Positions 13,671 to 24,097 of a stretch of DNA of 64,000 nt are shown here, piece by piece. Source of the DNA: Heterodera schachtii. Taxonomy: Eukaryota; Nematoda; Chromadorea; Rhabditida; Heteroderidae. The DNA is taken from positions 1-64,000 of the forward strand of contig SIJG01000208.1 of assembly GCA_023374025.1 (NCBI GenBank), written 5' to 3'. Every line of letters starts with the position of its first letter. Position 1 is the first letter of the stretch. The translations under genes were made by a program, and so were the position numbers. The notes under the pieces were generated by a model. It had not been told where the DNA came from. It saw only the letters and a program-made list of their open reading frames with translations, and did not search any database.

Positions 13671-13702
13671 ATTTTAGCCTTAGCCCCGCCCACTTTAAAG
13701 AG

Positions 13703-13711
13703 TATAAATAG
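13703..13711 (+). promoter_or_regulatory. TATA box, candidate polB promoter
   Basis: TATAAATAG, 290 bp before the polymerase ATG. The long gap suggests a long leader or leader intron. The same motif type precedes the TBP gene of this element. Confidence 0.5.
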
Positions 13712-13992
13712 CCGCCCATTTCCACCCAAAAGTCCATTTCTTCCATTCATTCGCGAAAATTTTCAACCCCACATTCACTGCTTGCGCGCCCCGTCCAAAA
13801 AATATTTAAACAAACAATTTGCAACTAAAATTACCCTTTCATCCAATACTTTACCAATATTCAACTTATAAAATATTTTCAATAACTATTTATATTACAA
13901 CTATAAAATTTACATTTTTCTACTTCAAAATATTCTTTCATATTATCTCATATCATCTATAAATCATAAACTTTTCATTCATATATTATATA

Positions 13993-16900
13993 ATGAAACG
14001 TTTTTCCCTCTCTCAAAATTCTTCCTCCTCCTCCTCCCTCAAAAAATCCCAACCAAATAAATGCATTCGTAAAATTGATAACCTCACTTCAAAAAGTAAA
14101 AAATATCAACTTGTGCGTTCAAAATCCAAATTCGTCATCGAGGAAATTGACAAATGTGCCGACCCCGCTGCGGAGCTGCGCTCATGTATACACCATTCGA
14201 TCGAGGAAGCAATTTTAGATGGACAAAACACACTAGGCGCAACAAATAAGGTGGGGGTTATAATTTCATCGGAACTTTTAGACCAGGGTGACATCATCCT
14301 ACCAATTACACCAATTACCTCAAATGTCGTGGACGCCGTTTTCAACCAGTTTTGTAAAGTGGAGCAAAGCAAATCCAAGCACGTCAACTTATATGGTGCT
14401 CCCTTTATAATTACCGTCACTGTCTTAAACACCAATGGATTACCGCGACAACGAACAACAAAGGGAAAAGGGAGACCACCTGTCTCCTCACAATCGCACA
14501 TTTTCAAAGTCAACAACAACGACAACTACTGTCTTTTTTACGCCTTGGAACTGATGCGCTACTACTCTTTGTATAAACGGGGGATCATCACCGAAAACAA
14601 ATGGCGGTGGATTAATAACAACCAAACAACGGTTTTACGACAAAAAGCGCTGCAACTACTCCGAGAGGCGGGGGTCCCAACAACAGAGACTGAGTACGAC
14701 GCAGAAGTTTACATACATCAAGTGCAAGGCTATTGGAACGTGAAACATCCCGGTGAGTACAAAATTTTTATTTTTAATGATTTCCAGATGCGACCAATCA
14801 CAAAATCCGATGTCACGGACTACCAATTCCCCATTCTTCTCTACCACCACAACAACCATTTTGATGGCATTAAAACTATCTCGAAATTTTTCAACAAACG
14901 GTACTATTGTCTCTCGTGTGAATCTGTGTTCAGCAACAAACCGGTACATTCAATGAACTGCACTTCATTATGCCACGGTTGTCGGGAGGTGGGCGTCGAC
15001 TATCCATGTGAGCCTCAGCAAGGATACGTCAAAAAATGTGAGCACTGTAAGAACACCTTCTACAATAATAACTGTTATGGGCGCCATCTCCACAAGGATT
15101 TGTGCACCAAATTTCAGCGCTGTGAAGATTGTGGGGTAATTTATAACATAAAGGTTCATGGGAGTGTTGGGCATAAATGTGGGGAACAGTTTTGTAAACT
15201 TTGCAAACAATTTCATATAAAAGAAGAAGACGACGACGGGATGAGCCCTTGCAGGAAATGCTTCATTCAACCCTTAAAACTACACAAAACAAAACCATAC
15301 AGGATTATCGCATACGACTTTGAGGCTACACAGGACAAGAAAGTAGGCAACCGTTTCGAACATGAGGTCAACTTTGCAGCGGCCACTATCATCTGTACCG
15401 ACTGCATCAACAATGGAGAATGGAAAAACTCACTGCAAGGAAAAAAGTGCCAAATTTGCGGTCCTCACCGCACAATCACCTTTTCACCTTTTGACTACAC
15501 GGAAACAACAGTCGACCAAAAATTTGTCACTCAACAACCGCTTCGCGAATTCGTACAGTGGCTCCTTTTCGACCACAACAAAAAGTATCCAACGGTCGCC
15601 TTTGCACACTTTGGGGGTCGCTACGACATGACAATGATCATCAAGGAGGTTTTGGCGCAAGGTATAATTTTAATTATAAATTTAATTTAATTATTTTTAA
15701 ATAAGGTATTCACAATCCGGACATCATCAAACAAGGAAATCGCCTCTTCGAGCTGAAAATCAGGGAAAACGAGCACGGCCCCCTCACCATCTTTCATGAC
15801 AGCTACAACTTAATGCCCATCAAATTATCAGGACTAATCAAATCATTTGGTCTCAAAATTCAGGTTAGTTTTATTAATCATAATTTTAATTATTTTATAA
15901 ATTTTATTTTAGGATAAACAGCACTTTCCACATATGTTCAACAAATCGGCTAACTACAACAACGTCCTCCAGCACCTTCCACCTCGTAATGACTACTGCC
16001 CTAACCAAAAGAAGAAGGCGGACCTGCAGAAATTTGAAGACTGGTACAACAACAACCTGCACCAACCTTTTGACCTCAAAGAAAAATTACCCGAATACTG
16101 TTGCAATGACGTCCAAATCCTCACCCATGCCCTCGTCGAATTACGCCGGGAGTTCAAACAACTTACACAACGGAACGGAAAACACGGAGGAATCGACATT
16201 CTTTGGCAGGCCATGACTATAGCGAGCGCATGCGTCAAAAATTTTGCGCTCAACCATTTGAAACCGAACTCACTCGCCATCGTCCCGGAAAAAGGCTACA
16301 CTCCTCAACAAAATCAAAGCGCACTGGCCATCAAATACCTCGACTGGTACTCCAACATCAACAACGTCAACATTCAAACTGCTCACTCCCGTTACGGCGA
16401 ATATGTGTTTAAGCGCGAAGGTCAGGTATATCAAGTGGACGGCTACATCAAAGGCACAAATGGGAGGCGGGACAAAATAATTGAAGTGAATGGTTGTCTG
16501 TGGCACGGCTGCGAGGAGTGTTTTGAGGACATGGACGAAGAAACGAAGATGCCAAACGGAAAGACGCTGCGAGAGATTAGGGAAAGAGAAGAGAAGAAAC
16601 ATGAAATATTGAGTAGGTACGTCGACTTGGAGGTTGTTTGGGAGCACGAAATCAATGAGAAGCTGAAGAAGGACAAGAAGATGAGGGAGTTTTTCGACAA
16701 CTGGAAGGACCACTCGCCAATAAAAATCAGAGACGCTTTTCACGGAGGACGGACAGGACCAATGAAGCTACTCCACACAGCAAAGCCAGGCCAAAAAATC
16801 AGCTACAAGGACTTCACCAGCCTCTACCCGTGGACCAATTTCTCAACAGACTATCCCCTTGGCCACCCAAAAATCATCAGCATCCCACCAAATGAGCAGA

Positions 16901-18162
16901 CGGTCAACTGGCATTCTCCATCCGACAACCCCTACAAAGGCCTACTAAAAGTGTTGCTTCTACCTCCAAACAACAACATAAACGTCACTGTTATGCCCAT
17001 AAAATTTGATCAACGCCTCCTATTCCCTCTCTGTGAGAAGTGCGCCAAACAAATCACCGCAAAATATCCCAATGGCCTCAAAGACAACGACTACTCCTGC
17101 CCACACTTCAACCCCAACGACCGCGCCTTCGTGTCAACTTGCACCCACCTTGAGTTAAATGCAGCATTGGAAGCCGGTTACACTGCCCGCAAAGTCTTCC
17201 ACGTCCTCCAATACGACCAATGGAGTAACAATGTCTTCAAGTCCTACGTGAGCGAAATGATGGCCCTAAAAATCCACGCCACTGGCTTCCCGTCGTGGTG
17301 TGAGAACGAGGAGCAGAAGAGTGAATACATTGAGGAATGCTGGATGAAATTTGCAATTAAACTCGACAAAGAAAAGATGAAGTCGGAGCCTGGTAAGCGC
17401 TACATAGCCAAGCTCTGCCTCAACTCACTCTGGGGCCGCTTCTCCATGAGGAACCTTCTCTCCAAGGCCATAATCAACAACGACCCTTGTGTTCTCCGAC
17501 AATACACCGACGACAAGAAAATTGACATTATGGACATTGAGCTGATGGATGAGGACAACGACGTATTCATGCTCACCTACAAGCCGAAGGAGGAGTTTGT
17601 CGACGAAAATAAATACTCAAATGTCGTCATCTCTTTATACACGACATCAATGGCGCGGCTATACCTTTACGAAGTGCTCAAAAAAGTGGCCGACACCCCC
17701 GGATGCGAAATTCTCTACTTTGACACGGACAGCATCATCTACGTTCATCCCGAGGACAACGACCCACTCCCTACAGGAAAGGGACACCTCGGTGAGCTGA
17801 CTGACGAAAAACCGGACCACAACATTTTGGAATTCATCAGTGCTGGCTGCAAAAACTACGGGCTGAAGTTGGAACGTAAGGACAATGGGAAAATTGAGTA
17901 CGACTTGAAAATAAGAGGGATAACGTTAGACGAACAAACAGTGCAAACGATCCATTATGATAGTGTTAAAGAGCAAATTTTGCGTTATGGTTCCGATGAC
18001 CCCGCGGACCCCATAATTGTTACATATCCCCATTTTATTCGCCCTAATCTTATCCAAGGCAAAGTGTTTACTCATTCCCTCACAAAACATTATCAACCCA
18101 TATTCACTAAAGGTATTATTAATGATTCATTCCAAGTCCTCGAATTTGGTTATCGTAAATGA
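13993..18162 (+). CDS. Protein-primed family B DNA polymerase (element 1)
   Basis: Copies the element by protein-primed synthesis. Three exons, 13993-15661, 15706-15863 and 15913-18162, give 1358 residues in one frame; both introns are 44-49 bp GT-AG and phase-consistent. Exonuclease motifs: D-F-E at residues 442-444, FAHFGGRYD at 537-545, Y-x3-D at 671-675. Polymerase motifs: DFTSLYP from residue 909 (A), KLCLNSLWG from 1109 (B), FDTDS from 1212 (C). All catalytic aspartates are present. An upstream block holds many Cys pairs (about residues 300-430), usual for Polinton polymerases. Residues around NYCLFYALELMRY match the equivalent place in the element 2 enzyme. Start chosen as the first ATG of the long frame. 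Confidence 0.93.
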
Positions 18163-18577
18163 ATTGTATAATTTTTTCTCTAAATATTAGTTTTCTTATG
18201 GTTCCCTTCTTCTATCTCTCTTTATATCACTCATATGGGACGGAATGACCCCTGGTTGATCCTCTCCAACATTCCAGGCCATCCATCTGAGATGAAGGTG
18301 GAAGAGCTGTTCATTATTGTAATGCGCAGCCTGGTGAGTGAGTGTTGGATTGGGGACCGAAGGGTGAAGCCGTTCCCTTGTTGTATTTGCTCACTTTTTT
18401 TCAAAGGGAACTCTAAGGATTCTGATATGCTTTAAGTTTATCAAAAGAGTTGCATACTTTCATATTTCTCTTTATTATTTATTTTACACTTGTATTTTTC
18501 ATTGTTTATTCAGAAATAAAATTGAAAAAAATGTGTCATTACTAATATTAAAAGGTATAAATTAACCAAACAAAAAG
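18163..18577. other. Intergenic region of element 1
   Basis: AT-rich gap between polB and the zinc-ribbon gene. A 66-codon frame at 18241-18435 is higher in GC than its surroundings and has no motif I recognise. It has no counterpart in element 2, so I do not call it a gene. Confidence 0.5.
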
Positions 18578-18586
18578 GTATTTAAG
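18578..18586 (+). promoter_or_regulatory. GTATTTAAG box before zinc-ribbon gene
   Basis: One of six GTATTTAAR boxes in element 1; 53 bp before the ATG at 18631. Confidence 0.6.
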
Positions 18587-18630
18587 GAGAAACCTAGTCA
18601 GGGTTTTGTAATTCAATTTGGTAAATTATA

Positions 18631-19004
18631 ATGTCTTCAAATTCTTCAAAGAAGACTCTCCAATCTGTAGTGGGGCAAGTGATCGAACAAGAGTCAGAAA
18701 TAAAAAGCAGTGAGAAAACCCTCAAAGCGAATAATTTGGAAAAGAATGAACGGAAACCAACTCACACCGTATATAACTTGTTTGATCATCAACGATCCTT
18801 TTGGAAGTTAGCCCGACCAAAGTTCGCTGTGATCAACTTTCTCTGTCCAAGGATGTCGTCGAATCAACTACAAGCATAAGGACCAGTTCAAGTTGATGGG
18901 GGAAGACGAGTTCCATTTTACCCAAGTGATGTGTCCGGGATGTGTGAAATACAATATGATGCAGACTGATATCTATAACAAACACACAAAGAACCCCCAC
19001 TAAT
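18631..19004 (+). pseudogene. Zinc-ribbon-like small protein, apparently frameshifted (element 1)
   Basis: The frame from 18631 stops at 18879. A different frame continues to a stop at 19004 and carries a second CPGC-type knuckle (MCPGC). One CP-x-type knuckle lies at the point where the frames cross (about 18840-18860), so two cysteine pairs of a zinc ribbon are split across two frames. It occupies the same place as the intact 59-residue zinc-ribbon gene of element 2, directly before the ATPase. An unrecognised intron or sequencing error could also explain the break. A transcription or DNA-binding role is inferred from the fold only. Confidence 0.5.
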
Positions 19005-19005
19005 T

Positions 19006-19014
19006 GTATTTAAG
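19006..19014 (+). promoter_or_regulatory. GTATTTAAG box before ATPase
   Basis: 45 bp before the ATPase ATG. Between box and ATG lies CATTATATTGTATA, a string repeated at 24067-24080 before the pVI-like gene. Confidence 0.65.
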
Positions 19015-19050
19015 AATAAAATTTAACATTATATTGTATAATTAATAAAG

Positions 19051-19704
19051 ATGATTGATGAAAATTTTTTTCACTTGAACGATTTGAAATTAAAATTGCC
19101 TTTTGGCATGGTAATTAGTGGACCATCGAGTAGCGGTAAAACAACCTTTTTATTAAAGTTTCTGAGAGAAAGAGATGAATTAATTACCCCACACCCTAAA
19201 TCGGTGTTGTATTGCTATGGTCAATTTAATGATAGTATTACTATTCTACAAAAAATGGGTGTGCATGTACACAAAGGACCTCCCAGGGACGAATTGCTGA
19301 GCTCTCTAAAGAAGCCTCTCTTATTAATTCTAGATGACCTTTTAACAATAATTGATGAGAAAAGTCTATCTGAATTATTCATTAAAAAAGCTCATCATCT
19401 TAATATGGGAGTGATTTTCATTACCCAAAATTTATTTGAAAAAAAGGTGAAGGTAGCCCGAATTAATTCACAATATATTGTTTTAATGTCTGCTCCGAAT
19501 GCTGCGTTACAAATACGTAATTTGGGTGTACAATTGTTTCCTAATAGGCTTGCCTTCTTCCTAAATGCATATAAAGATGCCACCTTATCACCGTATGGAT
19601 ATTTGTTTTTGGATTTACACCCTGCCTCAAATCCTTTGCTGAGAATTCGAACAAAAATATTTAAAGAAGATGAAGAAAAAGTATTGTATATTCAAAATGA
19701 TTAG
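19051..19704 (+). CDS. FtsK/HerA-type DNA packaging ATPase (element 1)
   Basis: Predicted to pump element DNA into capsids. 217 residues. Walker A GPSSSGKT at residues 24-31, Walker B LLLILDD at about 90-96, and a sensor-like FITQNLF further on, the order seen in A32-like viral packaging ATPases. Length is normal for Polintons. It is first in a tight run: its stop overlaps the next start by 8 bp (19697-19704). Element 2 has the clear orthologue at 49026. Confidence 0.93.
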   Translation: MIDENFFHLNDLKLKLPFGMVISGPSSSGKTTFLLKFLRERDELITPHPKSVLYCYGQFNDSITILQKMGVHVHKGPPRDELLSSLKKPLLLILDDLLTIIDEKSLSELFIKKAHHLNMGVIFITQNLFEKKVKVARINSQYIVLMSAPNAALQIRNLGVQLFPNRLAFFLNAYKDATLSPYGYLFLDLHPASNPLLRIRTKIFKEDEEKVLYIQND

Positions 19705-20041
19705 TTTACCTAAAAAGGTTATTCAAAACTTGGATTTTTTAAAGAAATTGGTAAAAACAAAGTCTTTTAAAAAGAGGCAAGAAATATTTAAAGAAGCGAC
19801 TAGTGAACAAATTGCATTATTAATTGAAATTAGTTATAATATATTAAAGGGGTACTTCCCGCTCACGAAGAGACAAAAACATAGACTTTTACCATACGCA
19901 AATTTTGTAAGAAAACTATCAAGAGTTAGAACTGAGAAGGGTGCAAAGAAAGTTATTCAACAAAACGGTGGTGGTTTTTTCGTTAATTTGGCTCCATTAT
20001 TATTACCAGTATTAATTGCCGCGTTAAAATATGGAGAATAA
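19697..20041 (+). CDS. Small basic virion-type protein with hydrophobic C-terminus (element 1)
   Basis: 114 residues from the ATG overlapping the ATPase stop; this start is preferred over 19670, which would overlap more. Basic helical N-terminal two thirds (KKRQE, LTKRQKHR), then QQNGGGFF and a hydrophobic tail LAPLLLPVLIAAL. Element 2 codes a matching protein at 49674 with the same order. From memory, Polintons and adintoviruses carry a similar small basic protein with a Gly motif, sometimes compared to adenoviral core peptides; no firm function. Confidence 0.7.
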   Translation: MISLPKKVIQNLDFLKKLVKTKSFKKRQEIFKEATSEQIALLIEISYNILKGYFPLTKRQKHRLLPYANFVRKLSRVRTEKGAKKVIQQNGGGFFVNLAPLLLPVLIAALKYGE

Positions 20042-20816
20042 ATTTATTCTCGTTCCTTCCGACTTGTACAAGAATTTGCTAAAACCAGACACAGGTGAAA
20101 TTAATGTTGAAAATGCTAAAAATAAATTGACCTCAATTTTGAAGCAGAGAAAATTAGACGCTACTTCAAAAAATTTACTATATAACCAGGAATTGCGTCG
20201 TTTCTTGAAACTAAGGAAGGAAATTGAAGACAAACCCGTAAAGGTTGAGCTCACCGACGGCTCATTGATGGTATTTAATCCAAGGCATCGTGAAAAAGAC
20301 AGAAAAATTCCTACACAGATTGTGAAGGAAGAAGAATTGGATGAAACGGGTTCTATTCCAACATTTGAAGACCCTTATGCGACAGCTGAAGAAAGTGATG
20401 CGGAACCTGCTACATCAACACCAAAGACGAGACCACTGATAAGACCAATGCGTTTAGGAACGAGTAAAATGCGTCAAAAACAAAAGTCTTTTGTAGTCAA
20501 GAAAAAAGAAAAAATCTTATCTATTATTAATGATGACCCTAAAAAATTTGGGGTTGGTTCTAGAGGACATATACTGAGAGCTGATGGAACAGTATATTTA
20601 AAAAGTAATATCGATCAAGCATTAGAGCGAATATTGAGACGGACACCCGAGAATGCTCCATCACCTGTTGGTACGAAAGCCTTAGAGCAACGGCTGAAAA
20701 ACGACCCGAGAACTAGAGGAATATTAAAACAAAACTTTAATGAACAATCGGGTACAGGTATTAGAAGTAAACAACGAAAATTTATAATTAAAAAATGGAC
20801 AAAAAGAAGTTATTAA
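20031..20816 (+). CDS. Polinton conserved virion-associated protein, LYNQ type (element 1)
   Basis: 261 residues. The N-terminus pairs a FILVPSDLYKNL start with KLTSILKQRKLD and LLYNQELRRFL, a combination I associate with a conserved but unnamed Polinton/adintovirus protein. The middle is acidic and low-complexity (EESDAEPATS), and the C-terminal half is basic. It overlaps the preceding gene by 11 bp and the integrase by 22 bp, so probably shares their transcript. Element 2 equivalent at 50021. Function unknown. Confidence 0.7.
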   Translation: MENKFILVPSDLYKNLLKPDTGEINVENAKNKLTSILKQRKLDATSKNLLYNQELRRFLKLRKEIEDKPVKVELTDGSLMVFNPRHREKDRKIPTQIVKEEELDETGSIPTFEDPYATAEESDAEPATSTPKTRPLIRPMRLGTSKMRQKQKSFVVKKKEKILSIINDDPKKFGVGSRGHILRADGTVYLKSNIDQALERILRRTPENAPSPVGTKALEQRLKNDPRTRGILKQNFNEQSGTGIRSKQRKFIIKKWTKRSY

Positions 20817-21874
20817 ATAAATTGTATAATGACCCAAATTCACCCGCCTGTTATGCTGGGCAGGAAAGACTTTACGAAGAGGCACAAAAACATGACTCTT
20901 CGATCAAAAGGAAGGATATTGAACACTTTCTAGAGGGAGATAGAACATATACGTTACATAAACCTAGGCGTATTCGATTTAAGAGAGCAAGAACTGTGCC
21001 CGCTGGATTCATGACTGATGTTCAGGTTGATTTGGCTGATTTTCAAAAATTATCACGAGAAAATAGCGGATTCAATTATATATTGTTGGGCATTGATGTG
21101 TTGAGTAAGCGGGTATTTGCTACACCCGTAAAGTCGAAGAATTTCAAACATATGAAAGAAGCGTTTGACAAATTGATCAGTCAGATGCCAATGATTCCTC
21201 ATAGAATATTTTCAGATAGAGGAACAGAATTTGAAAATAGAGAAATACATAAATATTTTAAAGATATGGATGTACAAAAGCATAAGGCTCACACTAGTAC
21301 GGTTAAGGCTGCACTTGCCGAACGCTGTATAAGGACGCTTAAACAACGACTATATCGTTATTTTAGTCAAAACCACACAATTAAATGGGTTGACGTATTG
21401 CCAAAACTAGTGAATGCTTTAAATAATTCAAAATCACGAATCACCGGTATGAAACCAGTTGATATTAACCCGGATAATGCTCAAAAAATTTGGGAAAGGG
21501 TCTATGGAGATGAATTTTCGCGAAAAGTATATAGAAAGTCAAGGTTTAAAGAGGGTGACCATGTTCGACTGGCAAAGTATAAATCCAGTTTTGAAAAGTC
21601 CTACCTTCCTAATTATTCGGATGAAATTTTCCAAGTTTACGATATTAAAAAGGCGAGGCCTCATCGGTATGGAATAAAGGACGACAACGAAGAGCCCTTT
21701 GACACACGTTTTTATGCTGAAGACTTGGCAAAAACCAGAAAAGACGCTGAGACAACATACAGAATTGAGAGAGTGCTGAAGACTAGGACAAGAAATGGAC
21801 AGAAAGAACATTTGGTAAAATTTTACGGGTACAAAGAACCGGAGTGGATTAAGGACACTGATATTGATAGATGA
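20795..21874 (+). CDS. Retrovirus-like integrase with chromodomain (element 1)
   Basis: Inserts the element into host DNA, giving the 6-bp duplications. 359 residues. rve core with catalytic triad D79 (VQVDL), D141 (FSDRGTEF) and E176 (ALAERCIRT). Residues about 308-359 form a chromodomain (YRIERVLKTR ... HLVKFYGYKEPEWI), which in other integrases can bind histone tails and steer target choice. Starts within the previous gene. Element 2's enzyme lacks this chromodomain. Confidence 0.93.
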   Translation: MDKKKLLNKLYNDPNSPACYAGQERLYEEAQKHDSSIKRKDIEHFLEGDRTYTLHKPRRIRFKRARTVPAGFMTDVQVDLADFQKLSRENSGFNYILLGIDVLSKRVFATPVKSKNFKHMKEAFDKLISQMPMIPHRIFSDRGTEFENREIHKYFKDMDVQKHKAHTSTVKAALAERCIRTLKQRLYRYFSQNHTIKWVDVLPKLVNALNNSKSRITGMKPVDINPDNAQKIWERVYGDEFSRKVYRKSRFKEGDHVRLAKYKSSFEKSYLPNYSDEIFQVYDIKKARPHRYGIKDDNEEPFDTRFYAEDLAKTRKDAETTYRIERVLKTRTRNGQKEHLVKFYGYKEPEWIKDTDIDR

Positions 21875-21876
21875 AT

Positions 21877-21885
21877 GTATTTAAG
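21877..21885 (+). promoter_or_regulatory. GTATTTAAG box before penton-like gene
   Basis: 39 bp before the ATG at 21916, immediately after the integrase stop. Confidence 0.65.
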
Positions 21886-21915
21886 TGTATTGTTCTTATG
21901 TTTTAGAAAATAAAA

Positions 21916-24045
21916 ATGTCAAATTTGTTTTATGTTCTTTTACCTAGTGACTCTCCTGGTTATGACAATAAGCCTAATAAATTTAGAGTGCATTTACCCA
22001 GGACTCTAACTTTTGGAGGTCAATGGTTGTGCGGGTTGCACAGTATAATATATACAAATTCTTGGCCCGCCGTTGGTACCACCGAGAACCAATGGATTAA
22101 GGTACATTTAAAAAATGGAGATACTTTTAAAATTGATATTCCCGCTGGTTCATACCAAAATGAAGAAGAATTGGAAAATGCAATAAATGAGTCAATAAGA
22201 AATGGTATAAAACAACCAAGAGTTAAAAGACAAACGGAATATGGAGTGGATTTGTTTTTTCATTATAATCCAGATGATTACTGGGATAAGATTGAGGAGG
22301 AAAGGCAGAGGTATAAAGAATTGTTAAAATTGATAGAGACAAAGTCAAGTGAGCGTGACAATGAGGCAGATACACATAGGAAGAGAAAAATAGAAGAGGA
22401 CGAAATTACCCCTCTTCAAAATCAATCATTGACTAAGAAAGCAAGAATAGAGGCGCTAGAAGAAGCAGCAAGGCAAAGAGATGACAGAAAGGAGGAAAAG
22501 GAGGAGAGAACTGGTCAAGAATTTCTTAAAATGTATCCCTTAAACTACAGGGAGAAACTAAATGATGTACGTTTAGAATTGATAAGAGACTTATTCAATA
22601 TTCAAGACCATATGAAAAAATATCAAGGTGTAACAGATGGTAGAACAATTCAGGCTTTGAATGAGGAAGCACTAAGGATGAGAACAGCAATGAAACACAG
22701 AAGAAAAAATTTGAATGCATTTAACAAGGCTGTAATGCAAAAGGATCTACAAATAACAGCCGAAGAATATGAGAGGACGAGTTATGAACAAAATAAGGAC
22801 TATGTTGAGCCATTTTTTGATAGTCATCCTATAGATTATTGGGAATATATTCATAAAAAATATCAAGGGCTTCAAGACGATTACAAAAAAATTCGCGAAT
22901 TAAGAGAGCAACAGCAACAATTTTTAACTGATGAACAGAAAAAACAATCAATTCAAGATGAAATTGATCAACTTCGTCGTCTTATCGATTATAGGAGAAA
23001 AAGATTTGCTGCTTTGGAATATGAAGCTAAAAAGAGGGATGCTCAACAACAACAACCAGTGGCTTTAGCTTTGACCCATGCTGATGTATTGAAGGAACGA
23101 ATAGGAAAAATAGAGGGAGCCACCATCCCCATCACCACCACCACCACCCCTGGAGAAGAGACTAAAACACATGGAAAATCTTTAGTTGAGTTGATAGAAC
23201 AGGTACAGAAAGAAAGAGATGAAAGCAAGACCAAAACTGAGGGTAAGACACGAGGAGACAAATTAAAAGCAAAAATTAATGAAAAAGACAGTGGTGAAGA
23301 TGGTACAACCCATGGTGAAGATGAAACAAAAGGAAAAACAAGAGGAGAAATATTAAAACAAAAAATCGGAGTTCATAAAACAATAGAAGAAGAAGATAAA
23401 ACAGAAGGAAAAACAAGAGGTGAAATATTAAAAGAAAAACTTGAAGTTCATAAAACAATAGAAGAAGATAAAACAGTAGGAAAAACAAGAGGGGAAATAT
23501 TAAAAGAAAAACTTGGAGTTAGTAAACCAATAGAGGAAGAAATAGGTGTCAAAACACGTGGAGAATCATTAAAGGATATAATTGTTTCGAAACATATTGA
23601 AACAGTCTTGTTTAAATATTTGAAGGAGCGGCGGAAATTTTCAATTAAATTTAATGACCAAAGAATTGACTTTATTGAATTGTCAGCTCAATTAGGGTAC
23701 ATTCTCGGATTCGAAGACCCGACAAAAATTCTGAGTGGTGCTATAGCTAAATATTATTGTGACTTGAAGGGTGGTATCGACAGCCTTTGTGTTTATGTTA
23801 ATGGAATTACTGAGAAGATAATAGTAGGGGACCAACTGGCTTCACTTTTACGAATTGTGGTCGTTGAAGGAAAATTTGGGGACGTAATAGAAAAAATTTA
23901 TAATACCCCAATGTATATTAAAATAGCGGTAAAGGAAATTAATGAGATTGAAATTGAAATTAGGACTAGGGAGGGAAGGCTTATTCCGTTTCAGTGGGGT
24001 ACAACCTTACTTGTATTAGCATTTAAAAAATCTATTGTATTTTAG
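21916..24045 (+). CDS. Penton-like minor capsid protein with long coiled-coil insertion (element 1)
   Basis: 709 residues. The first 100 (FYVLLPSDSPGYDNKPNKF, LTFGGQWLCGLHSI) and the last 140 (LGYILGF, GGIDSLCVYVNG, the terminal VLAFKKSIVF) match the two ends of the 432-residue element 2 protein, whose layout fits the Polinton minor capsid (penton, often PY). Between them is a charged insertion, mostly predicted coiled coil, ending in about five tandem units of roughly 22 residues around KTRGEILKEKL (nt about 23240-23580). The insertion is much longer than in element 2. A vertex or fibre-like extension is possible but is inference. Confidence 0.8.
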   Translation: MSNLFYVLLPSDSPGYDNKPNKFRVHLPRTLTFGGQWLCGLHSIIYTNSWPAVGTTENQWIKVHLKNGDTFKIDIPAGSYQNEEELENAINESIRNGIKQPRVKRQTEYGVDLFFHYNPDDYWDKIEEERQRYKELLKLIETKSSERDNEADTHRKRKIEEDEITPLQNQSLTKKARIEALEEAARQRDDRKEEKEERTGQEFLKMYPLNYREKLNDVRLELIRDLFNIQDHMKKYQGVTDGRTIQALNEEALRMRTAMKHRRKNLNAFNKAVMQKDLQITAEEYERTSYEQNKDYVEPFFDSHPIDYWEYIHKKYQGLQDDYKKIRELREQQQQFLTDEQKKQSIQDEIDQLRRLIDYRRKRFAALEYEAKKRDAQQQQPVALALTHADVLKERIGKIEGATIPITTTTTPGEETKTHGKSLVELIEQVQKERDESKTKTEGKTRGDKLKAKINEKDSGEDGTTHGEDETKGKTRGEILKQKIGVHKTIEEEDKTEGKTRGEILKEKLEVHKTIEEDKTVGKTRGEILKEKLGVSKPIEEEIGVKTRGESLKDIIVSKHIETVLFKYLKERRKFSIKFNDQRIDFIELSAQLGYILGFEDPTKILSGAIAKYYCDLKGGIDSLCVYVNGITEKIIVGDQLASLLRIVVVEGKFGDVIEKIYNTPMYIKIAVKEINEIEIEIRTREGRLIPFQWGTTLLVLAFKKSIVF
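23235..23590 (+). repeat. In-frame tandem repeat in the penton-like gene
   Basis: About five copies of a 60-70 bp unit encoding KTRGE[IS]LKEKL-x-VHKTIEE with variable spacing. Later copies are almost identical at DNA level, which suggests recent expansion. Confidence 0.8.
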
Positions 24046-24053
24046 TATTTAAA
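24045..24053 (+). promoter_or_regulatory. GTATTTAAA box before pVI-like gene
   Basis: 53 bp before the ATG at 24098; CATTATATTGTATA follows it, as before the ATPase. Confidence 0.65.
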
Positions 24054-24097
24054 TATTCATTCTCACATTATATTGTATATTAAATAATTGAATAAAT

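Noticed and set aside
13445..13871. Two short frames upstream of polB
   Set aside because: They lie in the TIR and leader; composition is repeat-like and neither matches element 2.
18241..18435. 66-codon frame between polB and the zinc-ribbon gene
   Set aside because: No motif, no counterpart in element 2, no TATA-like box close by.
23276..23488. Leu/Phe-rich antisense frame
   Set aside because: Shadow of the charged repeat in the penton-like gene.
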